From assembly GCA_938001995.1 (NCBI GenBank), contig CALLAV010000078.1, positions 1 to 6,390 of the forward strand: DNA of 6,390 bases. The letters run 5' to 3'. The notes beneath the pieces are model-generated. The model was given only the letters and a program-made list of their open reading frames with translations, was not told the DNA's origin and did no database searches. Every line of letters starts with the position of its first letter. Within the stretch, counting starts at the first letter, position 1. Made by a program: the position numbers and the translations under genes. Source of the stretch: an uncultured Amylibacter sp. GTDB taxonomy: Bacteria > Pseudomonadota > Alphaproteobacteria > Rhodobacterales > Rhodobacteraceae. Positions 1 to 5,997 of this stretch are shown here, piece after piece.

Positions 1-534
1 CGACGCCGTGCGCAGCTGTTGTACAAGCGGCCCGATCTGAATGTGGTGGAATTCCGTGGCAACATGCAGACCCGTTTGAAGAAGCTGGATGACGGCGTTG
101 CCGAGGCGACGTTCCTTGCGATGGCGGGTTTGAACCGTATGCAAATTCCGAATGTACCGATGCATTCCATTGAAACAGATGAGATGCTTCCTGCCGTTGC
201 ACAGGGTGCGATTGGGATCGAGCGTCGCATGGATGATGCGATGGTGACGGACATGCTAGCCGCAATTCACGACGGCCCGACGGGTCAGCGTTTGGCGGCG
301 GAACGGGCGTTTTTGGCAGCGCTTGATGGGTCATGCGAAACGCCTATCGCGGGACTGGCAGAACTTGACGGGACGAACATGCGCCTGCGCGGCGAAGTGT
401 TGCGCCCTGACGGGTCTGAATCGATCAGTGATGATGTGACTGTGTCTATTGCCGATGGTGCGGACGCAGGTACGGCAATGGCGCATAAGTTGTTGGCCGA
501 AGCGGGCGAAGGCTTCTTTGACTGGCGCAGCTAA
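1..534 (+). CDS. hemC: Porphobilinogen deaminase (hydroxymethylbilane synthase), C-terminal part, 5' end outside window
   Basis: The enzyme joins four porphobilinogen molecules into hydroxymethylbilane, the precursor of uroporphyrinogen III, in the cytoplasm. The reading frame is open from base 1 to the TAA at 532-534, giving 177 visible residues. That is a little over half of a usual 300-320 residue protein, and the N-terminal domain lies off the window. Visible family signatures are the arginine cluster at the very start (RRRAQL, matching the SLRRQxQL region), RGNxxTRLKKLD (substrate-binding arginines), LPAVAQGAIGIE, and SCETPIAG. The cysteine of the last motif (codon 334-336) is the expected attachment point of the dipyrromethane cofactor. 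A TTG at 19-21 could pass for a start, but homology continues upstream of it, so the gene is simply truncated by the window. It converges on hemA, the first enzyme of the same pathway. Confidence 0.95.
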   Translation, partial: RRRAQLLYKRPDLNVVEFRGNMQTRLKKLDDGVAEATFLAMAGLNRMQIPNVPMHSIETDEMLPAVAQGAIGIERRMDDAMVTDMLAAIHDGPTGQRLAAERAFLAALDGSCETPIAGLAELDGTNMRLRGEVLRPDGSESISDDVTVSIADGADAGTAMAHKLLAEAGEGFFDWRS

Positions 535-546
535 GGCGCGCCAGTC
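520..546. terminator. Inverted repeat at the hemC/hemA convergence, possible bidirectional terminator
   Basis: A perfect 9-bp inverted repeat (GACTGGCGC at 520-528, GCGCCAGTC at 538-546) encloses a 9-base loop that contains the hemC stop codon. It fills the space between the hemC stop and the hemA stop (556-558), so either transcript would form the same GC-rich stem at its 3' end. No U-tract follows the stem on either strand, so it is not a textbook intrinsic terminator. A role in termination or in protecting the 3' ends is inferred from its position between convergent genes. Confidence 0.5.
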
Positions 547-555
547 TGAATTCTG

Positions 556-1776
556 CTAGGCGGTCGCAGCAACGTTAGCAATCGCACACTGTTTCCACAG
601 ATGTTTCAACGCACCCACGAGGTGGTCGATGTCTGCATCATTGTGCAATGGTGACGGGGTAAAACGCAAACGCTCGGTCCCTTTTGGAACGGTTGGATAG
701 TTGATCGGCTGCACGTAAATGCCCCACTCATCCATCAGATAGTCTGCCAGCATCTTGGTCTTTACAGGATCTTTGATCATTACAGGCACGATGTGGCTGT
801 CGTTTTCCATATGCGGGCTGCCAGCCGCATCAAGGCCAGCGCGCAGTTTGGCCACCTGGGCGCGCTGTTTCATGCGTTCTTCGTCAGAAACCTTGAGGTG
901 TGCGATCGAAGTACGAGCCGCAGCGGCCACGGCGGGTGGCAAGGCGGTTGTAAAGATAAAGCCAGACGCAAAGCTGCGGATGAAATCACACAGGGCTGCA
1001 GAGCCTGTGATGTAACCACCAACAACGCCGTAGGCTTTGCCAAGCGTGCCTTCGATCAGGGTGACGCGATCCATCAGGCCTTCTTGTTCGGCAACGCCGC
1101 CGCCGCGTGGACCATACAGGCCAACGGCGTGAACTTCGTCGAGATACGTCATCGCGCCGTACTTTTCGGCCACTTCAACAATTTCGCGGATTGGGGCAAT
1201 ATCACCGTCCATCGAATAGACGGATTCGAATGCCACAATTTTGGGAACGTTGGCTGGCAAGGCTGCCAGTTTCGCCTCTAGGTCGGCGACGTTGTTATGC
1301 TCCCAGATCACCTTTTGGGCGCGGGAATGGCGGATGCCTTCGATCATAGATGCGTGGTTGCCGCTGTCTGACAGGATCACACAGTTTTCGAGCCGTGAGC
1401 CGAGCGTGGACAGGGCCGCCCAGTTTGACACGTAGCCAGATGTGAAAAGAAGTGCTGCTTCTTTTTGGTGCAAATCGGCCAGTTCAGCCTCTAGCAACAG
1501 ATGGTCGTGGTTTGTGCCAGAAATGTTGCGGGTGCCGCCAGCGCCTGTGCCTGTGCGTTCCACTGCTTCGCACATTGCGCCAATGACCAGCGGGTTTTGA
1601 CCCATGCCAAGGTAGTCGTTTGAACACCAAACAGTGACGTCCCGCTTTTCGCCGTCAACGTGGTTTGCCGCGCGCGGGAATTTCCCACATGTGCGTTCCA
1701 ATTCGGCAAAATAGCGATAGTTGCCTTCTTCTTTTAAAGCGTCGAGCTGGGCTTGGAACATAGCATCAAAGTTCAT
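556..1776 (-). CDS. hemA: 5-aminolevulinate synthase (ALAS), Shemin pathway
   Basis: A PLP enzyme of the alpha-oxoamine synthase family that condenses glycine and succinyl-CoA into 5-aminolevulinate, the first step towards haem and bacteriochlorophyll in alphaproteobacteria. The 406-residue product has the usual bacterial length. Motifs include [13 protein letters not shown] (about 48-60), GTRNISGT (81-88), [10 protein letters not shown] (138-147, with H141 expected to stack on PLP), [13 protein letters not shown] (D213 and H216 at the cofactor ring), and [10 protein letters not shown] with K247 as the Schiff-base lysine. [23 protein letters not shown] near the C-terminus is very close to Rhodobacter HemA in my recollection; the last 9 or so residues (AIANVAATA) look like a small extension. 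The ATG lies inside the 3' end of puhE (11-nt overlap) with AGGA (1784-1787) seven bases ahead. It is the last gene of the minus-strand operon, and no separate promoter is evident. Confidence 0.97.
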   Translation of the reverse strand: MNFDAMFQAQLDALKEEGNYRYFAELERTCGKFPRAANHVDGEKRDVTVWCSNDYLGMGQNPLVIGAMCEAVERTGTGAGGTRNISGTNHDHLLLEAELADLHQKEAALLFTSGYVSNWAALSTLGSRLENCVILSDSGNHASMIEGIRHSRAQKVIWEHNNVADLEAKLAALPANVPKIVAFESVYSMDGDIAPIREIVEVAEKYGAMTYLDEVHAVGLYGPRGGGVAEQEGLMDRVTLIEGTLGKAYGVVGGYITGSAALCDFIRSFASGFIFTTALPPAVAAAARTSIAHLKVSDEERMKQRAQVAKLRAGLDAAGSPHMENDSHIVPVMIKDPVKTKMLADYLMDEWGIYVQPINYPTVPKGTERLRFTPSPLHNDADIDHLVGALKHLWKQCAIANVAATA

Positions 1777-2569
1777 GGGATTTTCCTGTCTTAGTCTGGG
1801 TTGGGCTGGGCAGCATCCAGCGCCATAGTTTTGCGTCAGGCAGTGGAACCACCATCAGCCAGTGTTCAATCGCAGCCAATGCCGCCATTGATGTGAGAAG
1901 CGCAAAGCCAACGGCCTGCGCTGTAGTTTCAGAGGCAAACCAACGTTCCGCAAAGCATGCAACTGCAAAGCTGAGGAAGGTGACGCCAATGGGAAAGGCC
2001 ATCGTAATACGGCCTTGTGTGAAATAGCTTTTGAGGTGTTCTAGCGGCTTTGGCACGAATTCAGTGTTGATCCGTGGCACGCCAAAATAAAGGTTCAGTT
2101 TGGCCGAGATCCGTGCAGCGTAGAGCACCACATATGTCCACATGCCAAAGGTGTTTGGTGCGTCTGCGCAGATCACAACGATCACCAGCAACACGCCGAC
2201 CAACAGCAGTTCGTGGTGCATCAGTGTTGAATAGGCGCGGTAGAACCGATCCCATCCCTTCATTTCTGGCGGGCAATCCGTGCGTTCTGGGCCAGTGATG
2301 ATCCCCGCCAAAAACGCCAGTTCGATCCAACCCCACACCAGCAGGGCTGAGATGAAAGCGATGTAGACATTCGCCACCGTCAAGGCTGTGGCCGAAATGA
2401 CCAACCCTGCAACCCCAAGGGCCGCGAAGGGGATGGACAAAAAGACGGATCGCCCGTGCGCCACTTCTTTGCCCGCATCAGATGTGCGAACAATCAGTAG
2501 GATCACCCCGGTGAAAAACCACCAGGTGAATATGGCCGCAAGGGCCGCTATCCAGGGCGAAGACATCAT
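1766..2569 (-). CDS. puhE: PuhE, membrane photosynthetic complex assembly protein 2 (DUF3623-type)
   Basis: A 267-residue integral membrane protein. I see about seven hydrophobic segments (roughly 6-27, 44-63, 66-92, 119-136, 141-159, 188-208 and 216-241). Between the fifth and sixth lies the conserved stretch [15 protein letters not shown] followed by PLEHLKSYF (about 157-183), which I recognise as the family hallmark. In Rhodobacter capsulatus, PuhE (orf274) is known to modulate bacteriochlorophyll production and reaction-centre/LH1 assembly; its biochemical activity is not known. Its place between acsF and hemA fits the standard puh order. The start forms TGATGATG with the acsF stop, sharing one base. 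No convincing Shine-Dalgarno precedes it, so re-initiation after acsF is likely. A second ATG directly after the first is an equally possible start. The 3' end overlaps hemA by 11 nt. Confidence 0.9.
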   Translation of the reverse strand: MMSSPWIAALAAIFTWWFFTGVILLIVRTSDAGKEVAHGRSVFLSIPFAALGVAGLVISATALTVANVYIAFISALLVWGWIELAFLAGIITGPERTDCPPEMKGWDRFYRAYSTLMHHELLLVGVLLVIVVICADAPNTFGMWTYVVLYAARISAKLNLYFGVPRINTEFVPKPLEHLKSYFTQGRITMAFPIGVTFLSFAVACFAERWFASETTAQAVGFALLTSMAALAAIEHWLMVVPLPDAKLWRWMLPSPTQTKTGKSHEL

Positions 2570-3696
2570 CAGTAGGCCGGCACCATTACAGGGCTGTCAG
2601 GCACATCGTTCGGGATCGATGGAATGGTCAGAACAGAGACAAATGCGATACCCGCCTTGGCCATGCCCGTCAGACGGGATACCATTCCAACCAAACCGCC
2701 ACGCGCTTTCGCCTTGGCGATTTGCACCGAAGCCCGCTCCATCCGATCCAGATTTGGACGCCAGCGTTTGTGTTCAATATCCAGCGTGAAGGGGAACACT
2801 TGCTTGGAGATTTCCGAAGTCTTACGGAACACCTCTTGGCCGTACCACGTTACATCCACGCCAAGCGCTTCGTGAAACAGGGGCCGTTGGTGATCGCGCA
2901 CCCACATGGTGGAGTAAACGGCCGTTAGGAAGAACTTGATCCACAGTTTGTTGGAAAAGCTCTCGGTCAGTTTTGGATCGGTTTTCATCAGCAGGGCGAA
3001 CGCCTCTCCGTGGGAAAACTCGTCGTTGCACCATTCGCGGAACCACTGGAAAATCGGGTGGAAGCGTTTATCGGGATGTGCTTCCAGATGACGGAAGATG
3101 GTGATGTAACGCGCATAGCCGATTTTTTCGGACAGATACGTTGCATAGTAGATGAATTTTGGGCGGAAATAGGTGTATTTCTTTTGCTGGGTCAGGAACC
3201 CAAGGTTCACCCGAATACCCGCTTCGCGCAGCGCATCATTAATAAAGCCCGCGTGGCGTGCCTCATCCCGTGCCATCAGTTGGAACAACGTGGTGATGTC
3301 GGTGTTCGACCCGCGCCGCTTCATTTCCTTGTACAGAACACAGCCCGAAAATTCGGCGGTGCAGCTGGAGATCAGGAAATCGATGAACTCGGCCTTTAGG
3401 GCAGGGTCCATGCCCTCCCAGTTGGCTTCCCATTCATCGGTCTTTTTGAAATGGCCCTTATTTGGATCCGCTTTCATCCCTGCGATCAACTGATCCCAAT
3501 CTTCGCGCACAGGGGAGACATCGATGGCGTCCATTTCGTCAAAATCGGTGGTGTAAAACCGTGGTGTCAGCAGCGTATTTTGCATGGCCACTTCGGTTGC
3601 CATTTCGGATGTCATTTCTGGACCATCCAGCGCGTCTTGTGCGGCGATGGCTTCTTCGGCGGTATCGGCGTAAGCGGAATGTTTTGGCGCGTTCAT
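2569..3696 (-). CDS. acsF: Aerobic Mg-protoporphyrin IX monomethyl ester oxidative cyclase, di-iron subunit
   Basis: It forms the fifth (isocyclic) ring of bacteriochlorophyll using O2, converting Mg-protoporphyrin IX monomethyl ester to divinyl protochlorophyllide. The 375-residue product from this start has the family length. Rubrerythrin-like di-iron ligand motifs are visible: AEFSGC (E115), MARDEARHAGF (E145, H148), and NDEFSHGEAF (E226, H229). Family stretches such as PRFYTTDFDEMD, SEKIGYARYI, TMWVRDHQRP and HKRWRPNLDRM are also present. I chose ATG 3694-3696 because GAGGTG lies five bases upstream and the codon overlaps the preceding stop as ATGA; an in-frame GTG at 3729 would add 11 arginine-rich residues (MRVFILRRGAV) and overlap bciE far more. 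Directly upstream is the likely partner subunit gene bciE, and downstream is puhE. Use of O2 for this step fits an aerobic phototroph; an anaerobic BchE could exist elsewhere in the genome. Confidence 0.96.
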   Translation of the reverse strand: MNAPKHSAYADTAEEAIAAQDALDGPEMTSEMATEVAMQNTLLTPRFYTTDFDEMDAIDVSPVREDWDQLIAGMKADPNKGHFKKTDEWEANWEGMDPALKAEFIDFLISSCTAEFSGCVLYKEMKRRGSNTDITTLFQLMARDEARHAGFINDALREAGIRVNLGFLTQQKKYTYFRPKFIYYATYLSEKIGYARYITIFRHLEAHPDKRFHPIFQWFREWCNDEFSHGEAFALLMKTDPKLTESFSNKLWIKFFLTAVYSTMWVRDHQRPLFHEALGVDVTWYGQEVFRKTSEISKQVFPFTLDIEHKRWRPNLDRMERASVQIAKAKARGGLVGMVSRLTGMAKAGIAFVSVLTIPSIPNDVPDSPVMVPAY

Positions 3697-3989
3697 GACA
3701 GCACCTCTTCGGAGAATGAAAACTCGCACAGCTCCATAAACTCGAAATCACCTGTGGCGCGGGTCCAAAGCTGTTCCAGCTTGGAGGCGCGGATGATCGT
3801 GGCGTCGCGTTTTTCGCTAATAACCTCGCCGTAAGGTGCCATTATTTCCGACCCGTGGACCAGCACGCTGTCCCCCGGGTTCACAACAGCGCCGTTTAAG
3901 AATTTGACGTGTGCAGAAAGTTCTTCAAACCGATGCGAGATTGTGACCTCGCAGGGGGCGGTTTCTTTGGTTCGTGTAATCAATCCCAT
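3693..3989 (-). CDS. bciE: Probable BciE, accessory subunit of the alphaproteobacterial aerobic cyclase
   Basis: A 98-residue soluble protein with no signal peptide or membrane segment. Known biology: in Rhodobacter sphaeroides the O2-dependent cyclase needs a small extra protein, BciE, encoded between puhC and acsF, whereas cyanobacterial and plant enzymes use Ycf54 and the Rubrivivax enzyme needs neither. I assign this gene mainly from its identical place, size and tight coupling to acsF; I do not recall the BciE sequence well enough to align it. The protein has a predicted beta-rich centre (FLNGAVVNPGDSVLVHG, then APYGEVISEKRDATIIRAS) and a C-terminal part rich in Glu and Phe (FEFMELCEFSFSEE). 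ATG has AAAGGGA about eight bases upstream. Its TGA overlaps the acsF ATG by 4 nt. If not BciE, it remains a conserved-position cyclase-operon protein of unknown function. Confidence 0.75.
   Translation of the reverse strand: MGLITRTKETAPCEVTISHRFEELSAHVKFLNGAVVNPGDSVLVHGSEIMAPYGEVISEKRDATIIRASKLEQLWTRATGDFEFMELCEFSFSEEVLS
3697..3707 (-). promoter_or_regulatory. Ribosome binding site that fixes the acsF start
   Basis: On the minus strand, GAGGTG (complement of 3702-3707) stands five bases before ATG 3696-3694. It lies within the last codons of bciE, so ribosomes finishing bciE can restart on acsF. This favours the 375-residue AcsF over the longer GTG-initiated form beginning at 3729. Confidence 0.7.
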
Positions 3990-4012
3990 AAGTTTAGTCC
4001 CTTTGGTAAAGT

Positions 4013-4486
4013 TCAGTCGATCAGCCGGGCGAAGGCTGCGACGTTGTCTTGGCCGTATCCGATCAGCTCGATCGACCAGCCTGTGGCGTCATCCAAAATT
4101 GCAGTGTGCCCGTTTTCGCGGCGCACAACGCGGATAGGTGCGGTCATGTCTTTGTTTTGGACTGTCCGCTCGCGCATCACCGACACCCAAATTACGTCGA
4201 TAAATCCGCTTTTATTCAGGTTGGAATGGGCCAGCTGAGTGCCGTCCATATCGTTGATCGCAACCCCAACGCTGCGATCTCCAACCAATGAAACTGTGAT
4301 TTCCTTTTCAATCGGGCTAATTTTCAGAACGCCCGATTTTGGGTGGTCTGTCCATTGAGCATAACTCACCATCGCGAGTGAGATCAGCATAAGGGAAAAC
4401 ATCGCAATCACAAGGAAACGTGGGACCATTTCGCGGTCGCGGTGCTTCATTTGATTGGCTAGTGAGGCTGTTTGCGAGGTCAGCAT
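4013..4486 (-). CDS. puhC: PuhC, photosynthetic complex assembly protein
   Basis: A 157-residue membrane-anchored protein. After a hydrophilic N-terminus with basic residues (KHRDR at about 14-18) there is one hydrophobic segment at roughly 23-43. A mostly polar domain follows and should face the periplasm, with KSGVL (50-54), RSVGVAINDMDG (71-82), NKSGFIDV (91-98) and a GHTAILDDATGWSIELIGYG stretch (126-145). In Rhodobacter capsulatus, PuhC is needed for efficient assembly or reorganisation of the LH1-reaction centre core, and loss slows phototrophic growth. Length and single-span layout match the family. The ATG follows the puhB stop after 6 bases, and GGAG within the puhB 3' end is about 9-10 bases ahead, so the two are probably co-translated. 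The gap to bciE is 23 bases. Confidence 0.9.
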   Translation of the reverse strand: MLTSQTASLANQMKHRDREMVPRFLVIAMFSLMLISLAMVSYAQWTDHPKSGVLKISPIEKEITVSLVGDRSVGVAINDMDGTQLAHSNLNKSGFIDVIWVSVMRERTVQNKDMTAPIRVVRRENGHTAILDDATGWSIELIGYGQDNVAAFARLID

Positions 4487-4492
4487 ATCATT

Positions 4493-5125
4493 TTACTCCG
4501 CTGGAACGGCATCAACAGTTGCGATGCGTGTGACTTGTGGCTGTGAAACGCGGGTTTCAGCGGCCTCTGCGAAAATCTCTGCGACACGGGCTGCGTCAGG
4601 AATTGCGCGGAATGCGGGTTGCGTTTTGGCCATGTACCATGGACGCACATGGGGCCAAGTCATCAGGTAAGACAGGCGCGTTTGACCTGTCAGTTCAAAT
4701 GCGATTGTGCCAATGCCTGATTTGCGCACAGATGCGTTGGCGTTGCCGATGCACACGTAAGGCAGGTTCAGCGTCATGGTCAGCGCCGCGCCAATGCGCA
4801 TAGCGACCCGTTTGTTTGTCAGCGTATAAACAGTGGATCGCGCTTGCACATAAGCAATACCGATCAGGATCAAGCAGGCCAGAAGACCGGCGATCAAGAA
4901 GGGAACACCGTGGCCAAGGGCTGTGCCCAATGGCGCGTCTGCGGAGGACACCATAACACGCCACAGCGCGAGCAATGTGAAATACCCAAACACCCACTTC
5001 AGACCCAAAGCGTCTTTGGCGAGTTGCAGCGGGTTTGGGCTGCCTTGCCAGAGAATATGCTCATCCTCAGGCAATGCCTCTGGAAGGCCGTGAACGGGTT
5101 CGAATTTAAAGTCGTCATGATGCAT
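4493..5125 (-). CDS. puhB: PuhB, reaction-centre assembly factor with bacterial PH-like domain
   Basis: A 210-residue membrane protein known in Rhodobacter to assist reaction-centre assembly, probably as a dimer. The N-terminus FEPVHGLPEALPEDEHILWQG (8-28) is characteristic of the family. Two clear hydrophobic segments (about 43-60 and 73-93) are followed by VYTLTNKRVAMRIGAALTMT (99-118), typical of the bacterial PH fold, and then SGIGTIAFELTG and a WPHVRPWYMAKTQPAFRAIPDA stretch (about 159-180) recognisable from PuhB proteins; the family is described with three membrane spans. The C-terminal tail is Ala/Glu/Val rich and poorly conserved. ATG is preceded by a good GAGGGA site (complement of 5134-5139) at 8 bases. 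The gene is separated from puhA by 62 bases that hold a strong hairpin, so its expression level may differ from that of puhA. Confidence 0.92.
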   Translation of the reverse strand: MHHDDFKFEPVHGLPEALPEDEHILWQGSPNPLQLAKDALGLKWVFGYFTLLALWRVMVSSADAPLGTALGHGVPFLIAGLLACLILIGIAYVQARSTVYTLTNKRVAMRIGAALTMTLNLPYVCIGNANASVRKSGIGTIAFELTGQTRLSYLMTWPHVRPWYMAKTQPAFRAIPDAARVAEIFAEAAETRVSQPQVTRIATVDAVPAE

Positions 5126-5145
5126 AGTTTTTGTCCCTCGGTAGG

Positions 5146-5173
5146 TGTCGGGCCTTTGGCTGAAGGCCCGACA
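5146..5173 (-). promoter_or_regulatory. Intercistronic hairpin between puhA and puhB
   Basis: A perfect 11-bp stem (TGTCGGGCCTT and its complement AAGGCCCGACA) with a 6-base loop. In the minus-strand message it begins 14 bases after the puhA stop and ends 6 bases before the puhB Shine-Dalgarno. No U-run follows, so it is unlikely to be a full intrinsic terminator. By analogy with the puf operon, it could protect the 3' end of a processed puhA message or lower downstream expression. The structure is seen; the role is inferred. Confidence 0.7.
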
Positions 5174-5187
5174 TCGTGATGGTTAGA

Positions 5188-5961
5188 TTACAAGCAAGGC
5201 TCTGCCCGTTTTGGATCGGCATAAAGTGTGCCGCCGCCGTAGTAGGCCATGATCTTTTCCTCTTCGAGGAGTGTGATCTCGGCCTTTTTCTTGACCTTTG
5301 GAACGCCAGCAAATTGTGCGCCATAGATCGAGCGTACAGTCACGCGGTCCTTGCCGATGCGGCAGAAGTTCATTGGGATCAGGCAACCTTTGCCGTCGCC
5401 TTCTGGGTTCAGATCAACGGTCAGGTAGCGCACTTCTTGCTCTGGCACGTCGATCCACATGTCGATGATGCGGCCCACAACTTCGCCGTCCCCTGCAACA
5501 ACAGGTTTGCCCCGTGGGTCGCGACCCGCAGATACTTCGAAGTCTTCAAGTTTGGACATGGGCATGATCTTGGCGTGGCCATGTGCATCCAGTTCAGGAA
5601 CATCGCGGCGCGGTGCCCAAGACGCAGGACCAACACCGTCCTTCATTGGATCACCAGTCGGCACATAAGGAGAACCCGCCGCAACGCTGGTGCGTTCCAG
5701 TTTCAGGTCATCACGGTCGCCACGTGCGCCAGAGGGCACAGTCAGTTCACCACGACCATCGCGCAGGATGAACGTTTTATCCTTTGGCAGCGGGAATGGT
5801 CCTTGGTTTGGTGCAAGGTTGCCGTCGTCGTCTTCGAGCGGGTAGCCTTCGCGCATGTTTTCGGTTTGCAGATAGAAAACCAGCAGCGCGAAAAACAGCC
5901 AGAACAGCCAAATGGCCGCGCTCGCCAGATCAAAGTTTCCAAAAAATTCAGTGCCAACCAT
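5188..5961 (-). CDS. puhA: Photosynthetic reaction centre H subunit
   Basis: The H subunit caps the cytoplasmic face of the L/M reaction-centre core, stabilises it, and helps carry protons to the secondary quinone QB. The 257-residue product starts with MVGTEFFGNFDLAS and has a single membrane helix (about 12-31, rich in Trp/Phe/Leu). The family signature YLQTENMREGYPLE follows (30-43), then NQGPFPLPKDKTFIL (52-66) and PTGDPMKDGVGPASW (101-115). E174 in DVPEQ matches Glu-H173 of Rhodobacter sphaeroides near QB. D125, H127 and H129 in LDAHGH match the Asp-H124/His-H126/His-H128 proton entry site, offset by one. LLEEEKI (231-237) and LYADPKR (246-252) end the core; the C-terminal tail is shorter than in R. 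sphaeroides. A strong GGAGG (complement of 5970-5974) lies 8 bases before ATG. lhaA ends 36 bases upstream, so its promoter probably sits within or above lhaA. Confidence 0.98.
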   Translation of the reverse strand: MVGTEFFGNFDLASAAIWLFWLFFALLVFYLQTENMREGYPLEDDDGNLAPNQGPFPLPKDKTFILRDGRGELTVPSGARGDRDDLKLERTSVAAGSPYVPTGDPMKDGVGPASWAPRRDVPELDAHGHAKIMPMSKLEDFEVSAGRDPRGKPVVAGDGEVVGRIIDMWIDVPEQEVRYLTVDLNPEGDGKGCLIPMNFCRIGKDRVTVRSIYGAQFAGVPKVKKKAEITLLEEEKIMAYYGGGTLYADPKRAEPCL

Positions 5962-5969
5962 ATTGGTGT

Positions 5970-5974
5970 CCTCC
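5970..5974 (-). promoter_or_regulatory. Strong Shine-Dalgarno for puhA
   Basis: GGAGG on the minus strand, eight bases before the puhA ATG, is the strongest ribosome binding site I see in this operon. This fits the need for one H subunit per reaction centre, and contrasts with the weaker or absent sites in front of puhE and hemA. Confidence 0.7.
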
Positions 5975-5997
5975 GGTGGTATGCAGTGTTTTGTTGA

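Noticed and set aside
19..21. TTG as a real start of hemC
   Set aside because: Conserved hemC residues (RRRAQL) lie upstream of it in the same frame, so the gene continues to the left of the window.
793..1281. Open frame of 162 codons on the plus strand opposite hemA
   Set aside because: It is antisense to a fully conserved ALA synthase and resembles no protein family; this is a codon-bias shadow.
3697..3729. Longer acsF beginning at GTG 3729 (11 extra residues)
   Set aside because: The ATG at 3696 has a good ribosome binding site and an ATGA overlap with bciE. The extra residues are just the other frame of the bciE 3' end.
5146..5173. Reading the puhA-puhB hairpin as a true intrinsic terminator
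   Set aside because: No run of U follows the stem on the minus strand, and puhB, puhC and the rest continue in the same direction with close spacing.
5176..5997. Open frame of 273 codons on the plus strand opposite puhA
   Set aside because: It lies entirely antisense to puhA, whose product is unmistakable. The translated protein has no recognisable motif and looks like the mirror of codon use in puhA.
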